DNA of 64,000 bases from assembly GCF_025147485.1 (NCBI RefSeq), contig NZ_CP102263.1, positions 1-64,000 of the forward strand, read 5' to 3'. Below the pieces are notes generated by a model. The model saw only the letters and a program-made list of their open reading frames with translations. It was not told the DNA's origin and made no database searches. The DNA comes from Bacteroides uniformis. GTDB taxonomy: Bacteria > Bacteroidota > Bacteroidia > Bacteroidales > Bacteroidaceae. How positions within the stretch are numbered: the stretch's first letter is position 1; each line of letters begins with the position of its first letter. Below, in pieces: positions 61,876-64,000 of this stretch. The translations under genes were made by a program, and so were the position numbers.

Positions 61876-62235
61876 TTATGTCCTCCTTCCTTTGGGTTTG
61901 CCGCCGCCCGTGCGCAGCGTGTGGTTGCGTTTCAGTTCCGTCAGTGTCGCTGCATCTTCTGCCACGGTGCAGTCTGCGAGCAGGCGGTCTATTTCCGACC
62001 GGCGGTAGCGGCATTTGCCGCGCAGCACGATATAGCCGATGCGCTGTTCGCTGCGCATACGTTGGAGGGTACGGGTACTCACGTTCAGCAGGTGCGCCGC
62101 CTCGCGGGTGGTGAGCAGCATGTCGGAAGACTCTCCCTTCCTCTCACCGGAAACGGCACGCACATAGACCGCTATCTCGGCTATCTGTTCCGTCAGGGCG
62201 GTGAAGGCGGAACTTTCAATCGTTATCACTTTCAT
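61876..62235 (-). CDS. Xis2c-like helix-turn-helix protein
   Basis: A 119-residue DNA-binding protein starting MKVITIESSAFTALTEQI at 62233-62235 (the longer frame adds 14 unlikely residues). The excisionase-type helix-turn-helix is at about 40-90 (LLTTREAAHLLNVSTRTLQR, IGYIVLRGKCRYRRSEIDRL). As first gene of the excision operon it corresponds to Xis2c. A perfect palindrome at 62304-62320 lies about 70 bases upstream. Confidence 0.82.
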   Translation of the reverse strand: MKVITIESSAFTALTEQIAEIAVYVRAVSGERKGESSDMLLTTREAAHLLNVSTRTLQRMRSEQRIGYIVLRGKCRYRRSEIDRLLADCTVAEDAATLTELKRNHTLRTGGGKPKGRRT

Positions 62236-62303
62236 ATTTTGTCCTTTCTTTTGTTTCTCTGCGGCAAAATTCGGCAATAAACAAAAGGGGCTTTAACAAC
62301 TCA

Positions 62304-62320
62304 TTACGTGACTCACGTAA
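62304..62320. promoter_or_regulatory. Palindromic operator upstream of the excision operon
   Basis: TTACGTGA-C-TCACGTAA is a perfect inverted repeat with one central base, about 70-85 bases upstream of the xis2c-like ATG. In CTnDOT the RteC protein binds an inverted repeat upstream of xis2c, so this is a candidate RteC site; it may also serve the divergent gene. Confidence 0.55.
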
Positions 62321-62411
62321 GATTTTCTTTGAAAGTGACTCCGTAACCCGGACAACCGGCGCAACAAGCTGCCGTATAGCGGAAAACGGCACGCATTCAA
62401 GGCGGCTGCGT

Positions 62412-62419
62412 TACCTTTG
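62412..62419 (+). promoter_or_regulatory. Promoter -7 element of the divergent helix-turn-helix gene
   Basis: TACCTTTG, 27 bases before the ATG at 62446. No -33 box at 19-20 bases. Confidence 0.45.
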
Positions 62420-62445
62420 CGGTAAATCATTAAATGTTTTGGTAT

Positions 62446-62739
62446 ATGGAAATCGTATCTATCGAGAAAAAGACCTTCGAGATGATGCTGGCGTCATTCA
62501 ACGCCCTCTCGGAGAAAGTCGCCGCCCTCAGGCGCAAAAGCGACGGCGGGCGGCTGGAAAGGTGGCTCACGGGCGAGGAGGTCTGCGGGCAGTTGAGAAT
62601 CAGCCCGCGCACGTTGCAGTCATTGCGTGACAGGCGGCTTATCGGCTACTCGCAGATGAACCGCAGGTTCTATTACAGGCCGGAGGAGGTCAGGCGGCTT
62701 ATTCCGCTTATCGGCACGATCTATCCCGATGGAAAATGA
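62446..62739 (+). CDS. Excisionase-type helix-turn-helix protein A
   Basis: A 97-residue protein starting MEIVSIEKKTFEMML; an ATG four codons earlier is possible. Residues 45-90 form the same type of winged helix as in the Xis-like genes (LTGEEVCGQLRISPRTLQSL, IGYSQMNRRFYYRPEEV). It is transcribed away from the excision operon, ahead of a second such gene. It may be an additional recombination or regulatory factor. Confidence 0.78.
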   Translation: MEIVSIEKKTFEMMLASFNALSEKVAALRRKSDGGRLERWLTGEEVCGQLRISPRTLQSLRDRRLIGYSQMNRRFYYRPEEVRRLIPLIGTIYPDGK

Positions 62740-62771
62740 CTCTGTTTTTATTAACCACTTAATCCGATGTT

Positions 62772-63077
62772 ATGATGAACGAGAACAACGAGGTTTTCTC
62801 AATGGAGGACGAGCCGGTTGCCACCGCGATACAGAATATGCTCAAAGGCTCCAAATGGCTCTCCGCATTTTTGGAAAGTTACCGTCCGCCACTGGACGGG
62901 GAACATTACCTGACGGACAGGGAGGTGGCGGAAATGCTCCGGGTAAGCCGCCGCACCTTGCAGGAGTATCGCAACAACAGGATGCTGCCCTTTATCCTTC
63001 TGGCAGGTAAGGTGCTTTATCCCGAATCGGGACTGCGTGAACTGTTGGAGGCGAATTACCTCAAGCCGCTGGAATAA
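62772..63077 (+). CDS. Excisionase-type helix-turn-helix protein B
   Basis: A 101-residue relative of the preceding gene: acidic N-terminus (MMNENNEVFSMEDE), then the winged helix at about 45-95 (LTDREVAEMLRVSRRTLQEY, MLPFILLAGKVLYPESGL). Two ATGs in tandem could start it. It is followed at once by a strong terminator. The element thus has four related small DNA-binding proteins near the integrase. Confidence 0.78.
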   Translation: MMNENNEVFSMEDEPVATAIQNMLKGSKWLSAFLESYRPPLDGEHYLTDREVAEMLRVSRRTLQEYRNNRMLPFILLAGKVLYPESGLRELLEANYLKPLE

Positions 63078-63092
63078 GGCGGTTGCATGAAA

Positions 63093-63138
63093 AAAAAGGA
63101 AACGGACAGCACCCGATGGTGTTGTCCGTTTCCTTTTT
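63093..63138. terminator. Strong bidirectional terminator
   Basis: AAAAAGGAAACGGACA pairs with TGTCCGTTTCCTTTTT, extended by CACC/GGTG, in a 20-base stem with A and T runs at the ends. It ends the plus-strand pair and the minus-strand RhuM-like gene. Confidence 0.85.
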
Positions 63139-63156
63139 CGTTGTCTGTATGCGTGT

Positions 63157-63519
63157 TCAGCAATATCCGGTTTTCCCGTTCTGTATGAACATCACGTATG
63201 CCTGCCTCTTTTCCTTTGAGAGTGCCTTCTCCACCAGCCACATGCGGAACACGTGTGTATAGTAGGTGTTCAGCCGGAAGGCTACTGGAATGATGATTTC
63301 AAGCGAGTAAACATCCGCGTACAGGCCGTTTTCAAGCTGTATGTAGCGGCATACCTCGTAGTCGTTCAGCACGTCCGACTTGCGGACGGCTTTGATGGCG
63401 GCGTTCACTGCCGGGACGGTGGCATGGAACTCTTCGGCGATTTCCCCGGCGGTCATCCATACCTCGTTACCGGTTACGCTGACCGTCTTGTCCTCTATAA
63501 TGATTATGTCACGTTTCAT
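63157..63519 (-). CDS. RhuM-like/phage antirepressor-type protein
   Basis: The 120 residues start MKRDIIIIEDKTVSVTGNEV and show a winged-helix-like N-terminal part (VWMTAGEIAEEFHATVPAVN) and a RhuM-like middle (YEVCRYIQLENGLYADVYSL, VAFRLNTYYTHVFRMWLVEK). Such short proteins are common next to integrases of Bacteroides ICEs. It lies 12 bases after the integrase stop and may be co-transcribed with it. Function unknown. Confidence 0.68.
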   Translation of the reverse strand: MKRDIIIIEDKTVSVTGNEVWMTAGEIAEEFHATVPAVNAAIKAVRKSDVLNDYEVCRYIQLENGLYADVYSLEIIIPVAFRLNTYYTHVFRMWLVEKALSKEKRQAYVMFIQNGKTGYC

Positions 63520-63531
63520 GGCGTCTCTGTT

Positions 63532-64000
63532 TTAGATGGTACATCCTGCAAATTCCTCGATTTGGTTCAATCTTGCGGCAAGGTTCTCCATGTCTTGGTT
63601 GAGCTTCTCTTTGGTTATCTTCGCGTATATCTGCGTTGTCTTTATACTCTTGTGTCCCAGCATGGAACTGACTGTTTCGATGGGTACACCGTTGGAGAGG
63701 AACACCGTCGTGGCTGCCGTATGGCGGCTCTGATGCCACGTGATATGCTTGGTGATGCCGCAACGCTTGGCGACGGCACGGATCCCGGCGAGGCACGTGT
63801 TGTAGTGGGGAACAGGGAAAATCCTGCCGTTTTCGCACAGCCCGCGGTATTTGTCGATGATTTGTTTCGCAATGTCAAGCAGGCGGATGTTAGACACCAC
63901 GCCCGTCTTCTGGCGGTTGATGTTTATCCACTCGTGTTCATCGAAGTAGGTGCGGATGTTCTCTTCCGTCAAATTGCGCATATCGGCGAATGACAAGCCC
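63532..64000 (-). CDS. int: IntDOT-type tyrosine recombinase, C-terminal part
   Basis: This is the catalytic C-terminal part (156 codons) of the ICE integrase; the rest lies beyond the window. Box I reads GLSFADM, with serine where most tyrosine recombinases have the first arginine, a substitution known in IntDOT. The lysine is in NRQKTGVV, box II HQSRHTAAT has the His and second Arg, and GHKSIKTTQIYAKI holds the second His and the nucleophile tyrosine. It confirms the CTnDOT family and shows that the int end of the ICE is to the right. Confidence 0.92.
   Translation of the reverse strand, partial: GLSFADMRNLTEENIRTYFDEHEWININRQKTGVVSNIRLLDIAKQIIDKYRGLCENGRIFPVPHYNTCLAGIRAVAKRCGITKHITWHQSRHTAATTVFLSNGVPIETVSSMLGHKSIKTTQIYAKITKEKLNQDMENLAARLNQIEEFAGCTI

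Overview
The window looks like a Bacteroides (or close Bacteroidales) chromosome carrying most of a CTnDOT-family integrative conjugative element (ICE). The host assignment rests on Bacteroidetes-type promoters (TTTG-N19-TAnnTTTG), the near absence of Shine-Dalgarno sites at most genes, a B12-dependent ribonucleotide reductase and a full traA-traQ transfer operon in the Bacteroides order. The sequence opens exactly on the dnaA start codon, as in a genome linearised at dnaA.

Layout. 1-8.1 kb is core chromosome: dnaA, a nitroreductase, nrdJ and a CBM20-GH77 4-alpha-glucanotransferase. 8.1-9.2 kb is non-coding and probably holds the ICE boundary: an IntDOT-like core site (GTANNTTTGC), hairpins, and a possible small RNA. 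9.2-13.2 kb (+) holds small ICE genes including pcfK/pcfJ-like genes and a DUF3873 gene. 13.3-26.9 kb (-) is the transfer operon traA to traQ plus a lysozyme, encoding a type IV secretion system. 27.6-33.7 kb (+) is mobA-mobB-mobC; mobC (coupling protein) is split by a complete group II intron at 30225-32640 whose precise removal would restore a 669-residue protein. 33.8-41.0 kb (-) is the regulatory block: a Schlafen/AlbA-type regulator, an RteC-like protein, a DHFR-like protein behind a highly structured leader, and the two-component pair RteB/RteA. No tetQ gene is present. 41.0-43.2 kb holds an AT-rich cassette of two DUF2589 proteins, a 197-residue unknown protein and a 47-residue small ORF, in the place where tetQ usually precedes rteA. 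43.2-51.2 kb is a fimbrial cargo operon (DUF3575 outer-membrane protein, FimB/Mfa2-like anchor, three fimbrillin-like lipoproteins, two with duplicated 3' halves) with a membrane-bound AraC-type regulator and a four-copy direct-repeat array upstream of its promoter. 51.3-62.2 kb (-) is the excision/processing block: a 1926-residue methylase-helicase fusion, DUF1896, topoisomerase III (Exc-like), DUF3945, and two Xis2c/Xis2d-like DNA-binding proteins. 62.4-64.0 kb holds two more DNA-binding proteins, a RhuM-like protein and the C-terminal part of an IntDOT-type integrase that runs off the window; the second ICE end lies beyond it.

How it works together (inference from CTnDOT): RteA/RteB would activate rteC, RteC would activate the xis2c-xis2d-orf3-exc operon, those proteins with Int would excise the element and turn on tra, and MobA/B/C with TraA-Q would transfer it. 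The parts most worth a second look are the intron in mobC, the palindrome array and sigma-54-like site upstream of rteC, the stem-loop plus terminator leader of the DHFR-like gene, the DUF2589 cassette, the fimbrial direct-repeat array, and a recurrent CCACTAAAATCCAAAGTA leader placed just before several ICE start codons.
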